From Planctomycetaceae bacterium (GTDB lineage Bacteria > Planctomycetota > Planctomycetia > Pirellulales > Pirellulaceae): a stretch of DNA of 64,000 bases. The position numbers and the translations under genes are program-made. Positions 43,849 to 53,507 of this stretch are shown piece by piece (position 1 is the stretch's first letter; every line of letters starts with the position of its first letter). A model generated the notes under the pieces. It did not search any database. It was not told where the DNA came from and was given only the letters and a program-made list of their open reading frames with translations. The stretch is from assembly GCA_020638995.1 (NCBI GenBank), contig JACKHM010000002.1, forward strand, positions 1,984,001 through 2,048,000, given 5' to 3'.

Positions 43849-44072
43849 GAAACGCATGATTCGGGTTTCATCCAAGAATTGTTGAGCATGTCGGCGATTC
43901 ATACAAATCCCGCACCTACGTCAAAAGAATTGTTATCAAGGTACTCTGTTAAAACAAAAGAGACGGGCTATCGCCCGATTGCTTATAAGAAAATAGTTTC
44001 TGAATTCGGCAAGGAAGCACATTCAGGAATGAAGACGCGACGCTCGACCGTAGAACGGATCGGCGCCCGCCG

Positions 44073-44406
44073 CCGTAGTGTTCACTGGCCTGGCACCAAC
44101 TGGAAGTTGGACGCTCTAGGCCAGCCACTACGGAAAACATCACCTAACAGGGGACAACGCTCGCGAGGCTATCGCCCGCGAGTCCCCAGTTGGCCGACCA
44201 TGACGACAGTTCGACGGAGCGCTGATCGTGCTGGCAACCAACTGGGGACTCGCTGCCTCCTTCGTCGTCGCTCGCGTGTCCCGCACGACTCCCGATCCAC
44301 GATCGGAAACCTTTCCGCAGAGCGGGACACAGCCCATCGCCGATAGGCGATGGTCGGCCAACTCGCCGCCCGCGCTGGGCTGATCACACCACCGGACACC
44401 CGGTGG
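44073..44406. other. Cluster of strong inverted repeats (candidate origin, oriT or structured RNA)
   Basis: Five hairpins in 330 bases: CCGTAGTG/CACTACGG with inner CCAAC/GTTGG (44073-44133); a 16-bp perfect pair GCGAGTCCCCAGTTGG/CCAACTGGGGACTCGC (44178-44193 with 44238-44253); GTGTCCCGC/GCGGGACAC (44276-44330) with CCGAT inside; CCATCGCC/GGCGATGG (44334-44353); and CCACCGG/CCGGTGG (44389-44406). No gene is seen in the 808-base stretch 43735-44542. Confidence 0.55.
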
Positions 44407-44542
44407 ATCACTTCTCGTTACGGCAAATATCACGCGTATTGCCGCCGAGAGTCCTTGCCGGGACTGCTCGACAGGGTAGGTAGCGTTCGCGAATACGCGA
44501 CGCTTACATCGCCATAGAATGGCATTTGTGCGTTCTGCTCTG

Positions 44543-45760
44543 TTACGTGGTTAAGTACGCCTCAATCTTCTGCCACTCGTCGCTTGAAAGCGACTCGGGC
44601 TGGCGGCCACGGAACTGGCCTTCGTACATCTCCGGTGACCAGGCCAACCGAACGCGACAATGCTGGGCGAGCGCACCCAATGCCTGGAGGCCTCCAGTGC
44701 GTCCCTCTTCATCGCAATCAAGCATGAGCGTGATGTTGCCGCCTGCAAGCGTGCGGGCAAATCGTACGAGCTTTTTAACTTGATCGCTCGTGATACTGTT
44801 CGAACACAGTCCGACGGCCGGGACGCCGAGCGTATCGAGTGCAATCACATCATTCGGGCCTTCGACCACGATGACACCAACCTTGGCGATACGCTGCCGA
44901 TAGTGTTCTTCCTGCATGCGACTGCTGTGCTGCCCAAAGAGTTCGAGACCTCGCTGAAAGCCTTTCACGAAGTGACACTTCTCTGGCTCTCGCCCTTCAC
45001 GAGCCGCTGCTTTCCACGCAGCGTGCTTCGCCTCGAAGTCTGGGTCGCGTCCGAACCACGTTAACACCTCGCCACGCTCCGAGAGGAGCGGGTAGACGAC
45101 TTTTCCTCGCATGGTGCCGCCCGTGCGTGTTGGTCCGGTGGAGCTTGGCAGGTATCCCATACGCCACTTGCGACACACCTCGGGTGAAAGGAAGGGACGG
45201 TGGCGGAAGTACGCTGCGCCCTTGGCGTTCATGTCAGCCGGATCAACGAGGAACTTGTCGTCGAGATTGACAAGGGCTCGGGCACGTTCGTTTGTGCTGC
45301 GTGCGAGTGGCAAGTTGCGAGCAGTCGTTGTCTGTTTAGGAGGCGCTGGAGTCGGTGGGCGTGCTACCTGTTCTGTAGTCGGTGGCGACTCTGTGGTGGC
45401 GACACCTGCGACCATTGCTCGCAAATCAGCCGCGATTTCTTTGAAGCGAGCTCCTCGCGGTCGTCCGTCAGAGTGTACTCCCGGTTTCAACAAATCGCAT
45501 AGAGACACAAGGTTGCCGCCCTTGTTGCACCCGTAGTGGTGACAACGCCATGGCTTTACCGGTTCACTGGCCTTGATCGCAATCGCTCGGTCACCGGTCT
45601 CTTCTGGTTGTCCGCAATTGAGAAAACACTTGGTCCGAATCTCGTCGCCAACCCGCTTAAGTTCCGGAAGTGTGGCTCCGTAATACTGGGCGACTTGCTC
45701 AACTGACACCTGTGGCATTAGTTCGTCAACGTTTATGTAGCCTGTTCTTTTGGCAGTCAT
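44543..45760 (-). CDS. DnaG-type primase (CHC2 zinc finger and Toprim), 405 aa
   Basis: The N-terminus has a CHC2-type zinc motif (C45, C49, then CHHYGC at 73-78). The C-terminal half has the Toprim fold: VGVIVVEGPNDVIALDTLGV (catalytic Glu), and ITLMLDCDEEGRTGGLQALG (DxD). It makes RNA primers for replication. It is transcribed towards the origin region on the minus strand and is divergent from the replication-relaxation gene at 45817 across 56 bases. Length is shorter than chromosomal DnaG, typical for mobile-element primases. Confidence 0.85.
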   Translation of the reverse strand: MTAKRTGYINVDELMPQVSVEQVAQYYGATLPELKRVGDEIRTKCFLNCGQPEETGDRAIAIKASEPVKPWRCHHYGCNKGGNLVSLCDLLKPGVHSDGRPRGARFKEIAADLRAMVAGVATTESPPTTEQVARPPTPAPPKQTTTARNLPLARSTNERARALVNLDDKFLVDPADMNAKGAAYFRHRPFLSPEVCRKWRMGYLPSSTGPTRTGGTMRGKVVYPLLSERGEVLTWFGRDPDFEAKHAAWKAAAREGREPEKCHFVKGFQRGLELFGQHSSRMQEEHYRQRIAKVGVIVVEGPNDVIALDTLGVPAVGLCSNSITSDQVKKLVRFARTLAGGNITLMLDCDEEGRTGGLQALGALAQHCRVRLAWSPEMYEGQFRGRQPESLSSDEWQKIEAYLTT

Positions 45761-45816
45761 GCAAGCGAGAAAACAAAGAAGTGAATCGACGATATGGTAC
45801 CCTTACCACACTGCGT

Positions 45817-46683
45817 ATGACAAACCAACTTCATGTTCGCATCACCGATCGGGATCTTGAGATCCTCGAAGCGATCGATCGTTGTCCACTGACGGTGCAG
45901 CAGCTCCTGAAGCTCAGTCAAATATTTTCGCAACCGTTCACGAGCGACTCACGTGTTCGCGGTCGCTTAGCACGATTGCGAGAGGCCGGTTGGCTACAAC
46001 GTTTTCAGTACGCAAGTACGATGCGTGGCGGAGCCCCAGACTACTACCGGTTAACACGGCAGGGATTTCAGTTACTGCACGGGGAAGATGCAAAGCCGCC
46101 AACGAAAAGAGCTTTCAGCGAGATCGGTATCGCCAAGCATCACCATACACGGTGCCTATCGGAGTTCATTGTGCATACGATTGTTAGCGCACATCGGATG
46201 CAATTTCCGATCGCGGAGTTCGCCCGGGAAAATGCATTACGGCTGAAGATCGGTGACGAAAGTTTGTTTCCTGATTGTTCGTTTTGCATTCGTCTCGCCG
46301 AGCAAGAGTTTCGTTTTTTCGTGGAGCTTGATAACGGCACGGAACGCGTTCGCTCACGGAAAGACGCCGATAGTTGGGAACGTAAGATCCGGCTCTACGA
46401 GCAGTACCAAGACAGAAGTGCGAGTCGCTTTCGCGTACTCGTTGTGTCGACCCGAAGTCGCGTTCGCAATCGCCACATCGCAGAAGCCGCGAAGTCGCTC
46501 GCGAACAATCCACAACGATCGCTGCTCTACATCACACACTTGGATGACTACCTAGCGAAGTCTTGTGCGCTGACGGATGCGTGCTTTGAAGACCATCACG
46601 GTCGACGTGTTGTCATGGTCCCCGACCCAATACTTCCGTTTTCAGACCAACGTACTTTCGCGACGATGTCCACTGCCTGCTAA
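45817..46683 (+). CDS. Replication-relaxation family protein (copy 2)
   Basis: The start MTNQLHVRITDRDLEILEAI is followed by a winged-helix region (VQQLLKLSQIF, RVRGRLARLREAGWLQRF, DYYRLTRQGFQLL) and a central domain with FRFFVELDNGTERVRSRK, the same layout as the gene at 3674-4561. It is a member of the Replic_Relax family. It probably interacts with the coupling ATPase at 54063. The first 49 residues of the longer ORF lie on the far side of the divergent primase and are rejected. Confidence 0.75.
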   Translation: MTNQLHVRITDRDLEILEAIDRCPLTVQQLLKLSQIFSQPFTSDSRVRGRLARLREAGWLQRFQYASTMRGGAPDYYRLTRQGFQLLHGEDAKPPTKRAFSEIGIAKHHHTRCLSEFIVHTIVSAHRMQFPIAEFARENALRLKIGDESLFPDCSFCIRLAEQEFRFFVELDNGTERVRSRKDADSWERKIRLYEQYQDRSASRFRVLVVSTRSRVRNRHIAEAAKSLANNPQRSLLYITHLDDYLAKSCALTDACFEDHHGRRVVMVPDPILPFSDQRTFATMSTAC

Positions 46684-47320
46684 ACTCTGTCACCAGCCGG
46701 CAGGCCGCCTTGTTTGATGCGAGGAGCGTGATCGTGCGCCCTCACCTCTCCGTCACCCTATGCGCTCGGAGCCTCTCGACCGGCGTTTCGGGGTGAAACG
46801 CTGGCGATGCTTCGGGGCCATGGCGACACCCTCGCCCAACGCATTGCGGATTGGCAGCATCCATCCGGACCACGGCCACGGCGGCCCCGCGTTGGAGTTT
46901 CGCATCCTCCACGCGGGGTTAAGACGTTTCGTTGAAGAAACGAACTAAGACGAATTGGTTAGCGGCATTGGCTTGCTGAAGGCACAAAGTCAAAATGTTT
47001 CTCGGGGAAACTTCGTCCTGCGACGCAGACCGACTGATGACGCATGACGGTTCGTCATGAGCGCGCAAAATGCCCCTCGGTTTCTCGTACCTGCGCTGTC
47101 GACTTGAGCGCACACAGGTCCAATGACATACTCCGCGATCATCAACGCCACAATCGAGTCTTGTCGTCGTAGCCACGAGGGCCATATCGATCTACTCACT
47201 GTGGACGGGCAAAGAGCTTGTGGTACGTTGTCTCAACGAGAACCAAGATTAAATTGGGAGCTATCGTTCGGGCAAACTGCCAGACGATCTGTCTACTTCT
47301 ACGTTCAGGAAGATCCAACT
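46684..47320. other. Intergenic region with a candidate parS and GC-rich tract
   Basis: 637 bases without a convincing gene. An inverted repeat identical to the one by parB lies at 46997-47011. A GC-rich tract (about 46790-46920) has several short repeats (CGCGGGG and GGCCACGGC). The 66-codon in-frame extension of the following gene into this region does not look like protein and is rejected. Confidence 0.4.
46997..47011. promoter_or_regulatory. Candidate parS site (GTTTC-TCGGG-GAAAC)
   Basis: The 15 bases are identical, in reverse complement, to the site near parB at 26298-26312. It lies about 310 bases upstream of the STAND-type gene. A degenerate third copy lies at 54000-54014. Confidence 0.5.
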
Positions 47321-50300
47321 ATGGGCGGAAGAGAAGCAATTCGCGGATATCTTGTCCAAACTCTGATCGCCGTATTGGATGCCCTCGACTCGAGTAATGG
47401 GTGGCAGAGTGTGACGCTAGAACCAGATCTCAAATCGGAAAAGGTAGATATTCTTTGGACGTATAGCGAGAAGAGCAAGGCCGTTCAGGTCAAGTCTTCA
47501 GACAACCCCGTCACGAAACCCATGGCAAGTCGATGGGCGCTCGAACTGCAGGACTCACGTGCAGCTGGCCATTACCAGTTAGTTCTTGTAGCTACGTCAT
47601 TCTCCAAAGAACTGGTCAAAAGTGGCACACTTGGAGATGTCGAGGTTATCTGCAAACCGCTAGACATCACGACGCTCCTTGAGCAGGCGGCCCACCGCCT
47701 CGGTCGCTTCGTGGAACTGCACGGTACATTTGGGACCACCGCCCGTGGACGTGAGTTGGTCGTTGAAGGGTTAATTACGAGGCTGGCAAGCCATTCAAGC
47801 AAATCTCTCCTCATGGCGCGGCCCGAGTTCGAGGCCAGAGTCCAAGAGTGGGTCTCCGAACTTCACTCTGAACTGGATAAACGCGTTCGTCCATGGACGG
47901 TTCCATTTGCGCAAAACCCCTTCTTCACCGGCCGGAAGCAATTGCTAGTCAATCTACGCGATAGATTGACGGACTCTTCTCGCCCGGATGGTCCGCGATT
48001 CGAGGGAATCTTTGGACTTGGCGGATGCGGAAAAACGCAGGTTGCTGCTGAATATGCTTATCGCTATCGGGAAAAGTACTACGCCGTTCTCTGGCTACGA
48101 GCCGGGTCGGAAAGCCAAATGCGCGAGTCCCTTAGGGAAGTCGCGCAGGATTTGGGAATTCGTCACGAAGCTACGGCATCTGATTTCGAGAGTCTCTTTC
48201 GAGATCTTAGTCTATGGCTAACTACCCATGAGAACTGGCTTATCATTGCAGACGGTGCAGATCACCCTGCCGAAATAGCCAGTTACCTTCCGCACAACGG
48301 CAATGGCCATTTGTTGCTGACCTCCCGATCACCGAACCTTGACAGCGCACGAATTCCGAGCCCGATTGATCTGAATGTATTTGAACCGGGAGATGCCGCA
48401 GAATTCTTGGCGCGACGAGTTGGCAATCGCGAATTAGATGAGCCTGAATCCGAAGCGATACGAGAGTTAGCAAGTGAACTGGGATATCTTCCTCTTGCGC
48501 TTGAGCAAGCGGCCGCCTTCATTGCGGCAAAGATGTCACGTTTCCGCGACTACTTGGCCAGTTACAGACATCGGCAGATCGAATTGCTTGAAAATATGAA
48601 ACCAGTTGCCGGTGGTTATCCTGCTTCCGTGGCGACTACTTGGTCACTGAACTTTGAAGAAGTCGAGTTGCTCTCACCGGCATCGGCAGAAATGCTCAAG
48701 ATGCTGGCATTCCTGGCTCCTGATGACATCCCTTTGGAACTTTTCGTTTTCGGGTTACCCAAATTAACTGATCTGTTGAAATCTAAGCTCAACGACATCA
48801 ATCGTGATCCATTACAGATTGACGAACTTCTCGAACCACTTCTGCAATTCTCGCTCGTGCGGCGAAATACTCGACGAATGACCGTCAGCGTCCATCAATT
48901 AGTCCAGTCCGTTGTGCGCGCCGCAATGAGCGACGAATCAAAGCAAGAGTGGTCAAGTCATGTCGTACGCGCGGTCGAACAGTCGTTCTTGATACCTACG
49001 GAGTACGTTCACTGGCGTCACTGCTGGCGTCTTATGCCTCATGCGCTGCTCGTCATTCAACACATTAAATGCTACGGACTAGAAATCGACGATCCAGGCT
49101 ATCTCTTAAACCGAGTCGCGTATTTCTTAACCCGCCTCGCCTGCCATCCAGAAGCGAAACGGCTCCACAGCCAGGCGCTCTCGCTACGAAAGGCGAAGTT
49201 CGGTGATAACGACTGGCGGGTAGCAGTAACTCTTCACAATCTTGGTAGCCTCGCGATCGAAGAAGGGCAATTCGAGACTGCCGAAGCTCTGCTCACACAG
49301 GCTATATCCATCTATGAAGGATCTCATAAGGTAAACGATGAAGATTTCGGCGCAGCGCTGAGCTGTCTCGGAACTGTTCTAACAAACTTGTCAAGGTTCA
49401 CCGAGGCGGAGCAGGCATACGAGCGAGCACTGCGTATCTCCGCAGCAGCGGATGACTCGACGAGCCCTCACTTTGCAATAATTCTGCACAACCTTGCCTC
49501 ACTTAACGCGACGATCGGTAAATTGGAAGAAGCCGAAATGTACGCACTCCGCTCAAAAGAACTGCAAGACAAACGGCTTCATCCGAATGATCCCGAACGT
49601 GTTGGGCCGTTATGCGTGCTGGCAAGGATTTACGGTGACAAGGAAGAGTACGGACGAGCAGAGGCACTACTCGAAAATGCGTTATCGATTGCAGAACGTG
49701 CTTTAGGACGGCGTCACCCAGATGTCGCTATGGTCCGCTTAAAGCTTGCTGACGTCGTGTTATCTCAGAGCCGAAGTCAAGAGGCCGAAGAAATGCTGGC
49801 CTCTGCGGTTGATTCACTCAGGGCAGCGCTGCGCCCGAATCATCCGAATTTGGCTACTGCGTTGGAGCATTTGGGTGTGCTTTATGGATCACTCGGCCGA
49901 TTCGATGACGCCGAGCACGCATACCTCGAAGCAGAACGCATGGTGAGCGAGGATACAGGAGACGAGAGTGTGCTTCTGGCAGATCTACTCATGAGTCGTG
50001 GACATTTGCTCACGAAGCTAGAAAAGTTCGACGAGGCGGGCTCAGCAATGAGGCATGCGTTGTCAATTGTCGAAAGGCTACTTGGAAGCGATAACTTTCG
50101 CGTCGCACAACACTTGCTCGCTTTGTCCCGGCACTCGGAAACAATTGGTGATCCAACAGCAGCGATAAAATATGCTGAGCGGCGACTTGAAGTCATTAAA
50201 AAGGTTTGCGGCGAAGACGGAATCCCGCTGCTCTTCGAACTCACCCGAGTCGGCTATCTTCGCTTTGCAATGGGTGACTTCGCCGCCGCGGCGGCACTGC

Positions 50301-50995
50301 TTCGCCAGGCAGTTGCGATCGCGCAAAAGCGTGAAGTACCAGATCTTGCAGGTTACAAGTTGAGTTTGGCAGCCGTACTTGATCAAACCGAAGAATACAG
50401 AGAGGCATCGCAGCTTTGTGAAGACGCGCTCGACGAACTTGAAGGGGGAACCATCAAAGATGCAGTAGACATTGGGCGTGGCTGCAACTTGCTTGGAAAG
50501 CGACTATGCGATGAGGGCCAGTACGCAGAGGCGGAAAAGTATCTTTTGAGAGCATTTCGGGAATGGGAGAAAGCCGACTGGCCGCATCACCGAGATGCAA
50601 TTGGCACGCTGACAAACCTGTCGATGGTGTACATAAACACTTGTCGGCTCAACGACGCCGAACGGCTATGCGACAAGATTCTCGCGTTGGTAGAGGCTAC
50701 TGAAGGTATTCAGACACAGCAACTAGCTGCATGCTACAACGTTATTGCCTGTCTTTACGAGGAGAAGCATGAGCTATTGCGTCAAAGTGGAAAACTCCCG
50801 GAAGCGGAACGCGTGCTGAAAGAGGCTTTGACTCTAATCGAATCCGGTCCGGGTGACAGTCATCCTTGTCTTCCAGGCGTCTTAAGTGCCTACGCCATGC
50901 TGTTACGCAATATGGGTAAGCGTTCAGGCAAGGCACGCCGAATGGAAGCTCGTGCTGAACGGCTATTACAGAAAAACGACGACTCTCAAAGTTGA
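47321..50995 (+). CDS. STAND-type NTPase with nuclease-like N-terminus and TPRs, 1224 aa
   Basis: Residues 1-100 look like a PD-(D/E)xK nuclease: VTLEPDLKSEKVDILW with E40 and D43, then AVQVKSS with Q56/K58, as in Cap4-type and other defence-associated nucleases. Residues 195-450 are an NB-ARC/STAND NTPase with Walker A FGLGGCGKTQ (231-240) and Walker B WLIIADGAD, then LLLTSRS. From about 600 to the end are TPRs (NLGSLAIEEGQFETAEALLT, LEHLGVLYGSLGRFDDAEHA). This is the layout of ligand-activated intracellular sensors, some of which degrade DNA on phage sensing. The start at MGGREAIRG has AGGA in a reasonable place. Confidence 0.75.
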   Translation: MGGREAIRGYLVQTLIAVLDALDSSNGWQSVTLEPDLKSEKVDILWTYSEKSKAVQVKSSDNPVTKPMASRWALELQDSRAAGHYQLVLVATSFSKELVKSGTLGDVEVICKPLDITTLLEQAAHRLGRFVELHGTFGTTARGRELVVEGLITRLASHSSKSLLMARPEFEARVQEWVSELHSELDKRVRPWTVPFAQNPFFTGRKQLLVNLRDRLTDSSRPDGPRFEGIFGLGGCGKTQVAAEYAYRYREKYYAVLWLRAGSESQMRESLREVAQDLGIRHEATASDFESLFRDLSLWLTTHENWLIIADGADHPAEIASYLPHNGNGHLLLTSRSPNLDSARIPSPIDLNVFEPGDAAEFLARRVGNRELDEPESEAIRELASELGYLPLALEQAAAFIAAKMSRFRDYLASYRHRQIELLENMKPVAGGYPASVATTWSLNFEEVELLSPASAEMLKMLAFLAPDDIPLELFVFGLPKLTDLLKSKLNDINRDPLQIDELLEPLLQFSLVRRNTRRMTVSVHQLVQSVVRAAMSDESKQEWSSHVVRAVEQSFLIPTEYVHWRHCWRLMPHALLVIQHIKCYGLEIDDPGYLLNRVAYFLTRLACHPEAKRLHSQALSLRKAKFGDNDWRVAVTLHNLGSLAIEEGQFETAEALLTQAISIYEGSHKVNDEDFGAALSCLGTVLTNLSRFTEAEQAYERALRISAAADDSTSPHFAIILHNLASLNATIGKLEEAEMYALRSKELQDKRLHPNDPERVGPLCVLARIYGDKEEYGRAEALLENALSIAERALGRRHPDVAMVRLKLADVVLSQSRSQEAEEMLASAVDSLRAALRPNHPNLATALEHLGVLYGSLGRFDDAEHAYLEAERMVSEDTGDESVLLADLLMSRGHLLTKLEKFDEAGSAMRHALSIVERLLGSDNFRVAQHLLALSRHSETIGDPTAAIKYAERRLEVIKKVCGEDGIPLLFELTRVGYLRFAMGDFAAAAALLRQAVAIAQKREVPDLAGYKLSLAAVLDQTEEYREASQLCEDALDELEGGTIKDAVDIGRGCNLLGKRLCDEGQYAEAEKYLLRAFREWEKADWPHHRDAIGTLTNLSMVYINTCRLNDAERLCDKILALVEATEGIQTQQLAACYNVIACLYEEKHELLRQSGKLPEAERVLKEALTLIESGPGDSHPCLPGVLSAYAMLLRNMGKRSGKARRMEARAERLLQKNDDSQS

Positions 50996-51490
50996 ACTGG
51001 ATCGCGATATCGGAACTGTGTTCTAACCTGCTCACCTCATGCGAAGTGTTTTCAATGCAAACTTCGGCTCGTTGAATGCCTATCTCGCGCCGAGGGCAAC
51101 TACACCTGGTGAACTGAGCGGACCCTTGCTCGCCATTTGAACCTGATTTGACATGGCTCTGCCACATACTCCAAAGATTACCATTTTCTTTTGCTGTAGG
51201 CCGTGCGAATAACGAACTTCGTGAGGACCGAGGTTTCTAGCGTCAGTGTGCACCGTTGCAAGTCGCTGAGGTAACCGTCGTGGACGGCAACGTCGTACTC
51301 ACCGTGTCATCGCAAACCGACAAGTTCATGCCAGGTGCAGTGGGCGATGGGTGGGAGAAAAAGTAGACGATCGGCGAACGGCAGTTGGCGGAACTGATTC
51401 AGAAGAATGGATAACTATGGCGACGTATCCAGTGCGCATCCACGTTAAGACCTGCAAGCGGGAAGAATCCCAAGCTGATCCACGCGTAGC
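50996..51490. other. Intergenic region with a possible gene remnant
   Basis: No complete gene is seen in these 495 bases. A short natural-looking plus-strand stretch (VDGNVVLTVSSQTDKFMPGA, about 51280-51350) ends at a stop and suggests a decayed gene. Confidence 0.35.
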
Positions 51491-51718
51491 ATGCTCGCAT
51501 CGGAGCCGGGGAGCAAGATCGTGGCGTACCTGAATGAACAAGTGAAGGAGCCGCGAGAGCACACGTTTACCTACCAAGACATTGCTGAGGCGACATACCT
51601 CAGCAAAGAGACTGTCAAGGAAATCCTCTTACACTTCGACAGCGTTCACATGCCGGACGTTTCCGGTTGGGAACGAAGTGGTCGCTATTGTGCTTGTCGT
51701 CCGTCCCCGTGTTGCTAG
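51491..51718 (+). CDS. Small helix-turn-helix-like protein, possibly a remnant, 75 aa
   Basis: The segment EHTFTYQDIAEATYLSKETV, followed by KEILLHFDSVHM, looks like a winged-helix or HTH. It is preceded by MLASEPGSKIVAYL. The C-terminal 18 residues (WERSGRYCACRPSPCC) look less natural, so a frameshift near 51665 may have truncated the original gene. No ribosome site is evident. Confidence 0.4.
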   Translation: MLASEPGSKIVAYLNEQVKEPREHTFTYQDIAEATYLSKETVKEILLHFDSVHMPDVSGWERSGRYCACRPSPCC

Positions 51719-51964
51719 TTTTCGCCCTTGGCAGGGCTTGCTTCATGATCAGTTTCCAACAGAACCTACTTATCGCTTGGCGAGCCACCGTGGCAGCACC
51801 CTCTACAGGAGTAAGGTCATTTCGATTCTAACCGTCCGCTAACATGATTTTAATTGGCTGCGCAACCTCCGACACGAAATCGGGATGTGGCACGCAAAGC
51901 GGGGCAGTGGCCGTGCTTTCCCAGGTGGATACAATCAGTGGTCATTCAGCAAGGGAGCCGGAGA

Positions 51965-52789
51965 TTGGCAGAGGAAGTAAAGCGGCTAGAGCCGAAACTT
52001 GAAGTCGTCAAAGAACTGTTCGTGAAATCGGGAAACGAGTGCGCGTTCCCAGGCTGCACTCACCGGATCATCGATTCCGACGGCGTGGTGATCGGCCAAA
52101 TCTGCCACATTGAGGCTGCTGAAAAGGGCGGCCAGCGTTTCAACGCCAAGATGTCGAACGAAGACCGCCGTCAGTTCAGCAACCTCATGCTCATGTGCCA
52201 TGCTCACCACAAGGTGACCGACGACGTGACCAAATACTCGGTGCTAGGTCTGCAGAAGATGAAGAGGGAGCATGAAGCGAAGTACACGCTCGCGCCGGAG
52301 AAGCTGCTGAAGGCGATCGTCGATGAGGCGAAACACACCGTTGCGACGCCAGCAAGGTCCCTGAAGCGATTAGATAAAGAGATGGGATGGAACTACGACG
52401 ATTACCAGTTCGATCCTGTTCTCACCGATTTGGCCGAACTGCTGGGGAGGCTGCAGCAGGTTCCCGCACGATCACGTCAACTCTTGGTTGTGATTGTTGA
52501 GCGAGTGGGAAAGGCCGGTACCTTGTCAGGATCTAGCACCGTGCCACTCGCGGAGATTCAGACAGCGTGTGGTCTTGAGTCGCAGGACTTGGCCGATCAA
52601 CTTCGGATTCTGACACGATACGGAATTGCTCGATACGATCGATCAGCAGCCGACTTCAGTCAAGAGATCCAATTGCATACTCTCAACGGACCGTGGGACT
52701 TTTGGACCGATCTGAAAAAGTACTGCAAGGCGACAGGCCACTCGTTGGACGAGTTCATTATTGGCCTTCGATTCGATCTTCTGGATTGA
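51965..52789 (+). CDS. HNH-type endonuclease, 274 aa
   Basis: CAFPGCTHRI near residue 25 and QFSNLMLMCHAHHKVTDD near 75 form an HNH-type zinc/metal site (C-x4-C, H, N, C-x2-H), with ICHIEAA between them. The C-terminal part is helical with a short wHTH-like region (EIQTACGLESQDLADQL, then LTRYGIARYD). The start is taken at TTG 51965, which has GGAG at a suitable distance; earlier GTG/TTG codons are possible. Located between the STAND-type gene and the M41-like gene, it may belong to the same defence cluster. Confidence 0.65.
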   Translation: MAEEVKRLEPKLEVVKELFVKSGNECAFPGCTHRIIDSDGVVIGQICHIEAAEKGGQRFNAKMSNEDRRQFSNLMLMCHAHHKVTDDVTKYSVLGLQKMKREHEAKYTLAPEKLLKAIVDEAKHTVATPARSLKRLDKEMGWNYDDYQFDPVLTDLAELLGRLQQVPARSRQLLVVIVERVGKAGTLSGSSTVPLAEIQTACGLESQDLADQLRILTRYGIARYDRSAADFSQEIQLHTLNGPWDFWTDLKKYCKATGHSLDEFIIGLRFDLLD

Positions 52790-52839
52790 GCACGCGTGTT
52801 GATTGCGTAAACAGACTTCGGGACTACGGGAGATGAACG

Positions 52840-53445
52840 GTGGCGGGTTCGATTAGTGAACTTCAAAAGATTGCTTTGCACGAGGCCGGGCACATCGTGA
52901 TTGCGATCCTCGAAGGTTACTACGTGTACGGGGCGATGCTTGATGGTCCCGCACTCAACCCCGGTGCGATTTGGAGGAATGCACCTAATGGCCGTGCAGT
53001 CGAGACTGACCGTGAATGGGCGGCCGCAGAACTGAGAATGTTCATCGGTGGTTACTGTGCGGAACGGTTGCTGTTGGGAGACAACAACCCCAATTGGGTG
53101 AATGGCGAAAACGCTGACTACGGTATGCGAGATTACTGTGCCGTCCAACATCTGGAGATTCCGAATGACATCGTGCTATTGCATGAGCTCGGCAGAAACG
53201 AAAAGTTCGTGCCGTATCACCTGTGGCGGGAGAAGCTTCGCCAGTTCGATTGGGTGCAATATGATATGGTGATTGAAGAGGCTGAAAGAAGAGTCATGGA
53301 CGCACTTGCGGCCCATCGTCCCCAGCTCCTAGAACTTGGGCGAAGGCTCTTGTCGGAAGGCTATTTGCGCGGGCGTGACATTTACGCGATTATGGAGCGG
53401 CCCTGGCCTGGCGTTGATCGAACTGGCGCATGGGTTGATTTCTAA
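52840..53445 (+). CDS. M41-like metalloprotease domain protein, 201 aa
   Basis: The motif KIALHEAGHIVIAIL contains HExxH, and FIGGYCAERLLLGD later fits the GGxxAE of FtsH-type peptidases (M41), which is unusual as a stand-alone domain without its AAA part. Residues 150-201 are helical. The GTG at 52840 is the start. It lies between the HNH nuclease and a small helical gene, with 50 and 0-60 base gaps, so the three may form an operon. Confidence 0.55.
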   Translation: MAGSISELQKIALHEAGHIVIAILEGYYVYGAMLDGPALNPGAIWRNAPNGRAVETDREWAAAELRMFIGGYCAERLLLGDNNPNWVNGENADYGMRDYCAVQHLEIPNDIVLLHELGRNEKFVPYHLWREKLRQFDWVQYDMVIEEAERRVMDALAAHRPQLLELGRRLLSEGYLRGRDIYAIMERPWPGVDRTGAWVDF

Positions 53446-53507
53446 ACACAGAGGAAACTCGGACGGACTTAATTCAGCTCGAGCGCGAAAGGGACTACTT
53501 CCACCAA

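Noticed and set aside
47123..47320. 66-residue extension of the STAND-type protein
   Set aside because: The residues do not fit the rest, and the ATG at 47321 has a better ribosome site and begins the nuclease-like domain.
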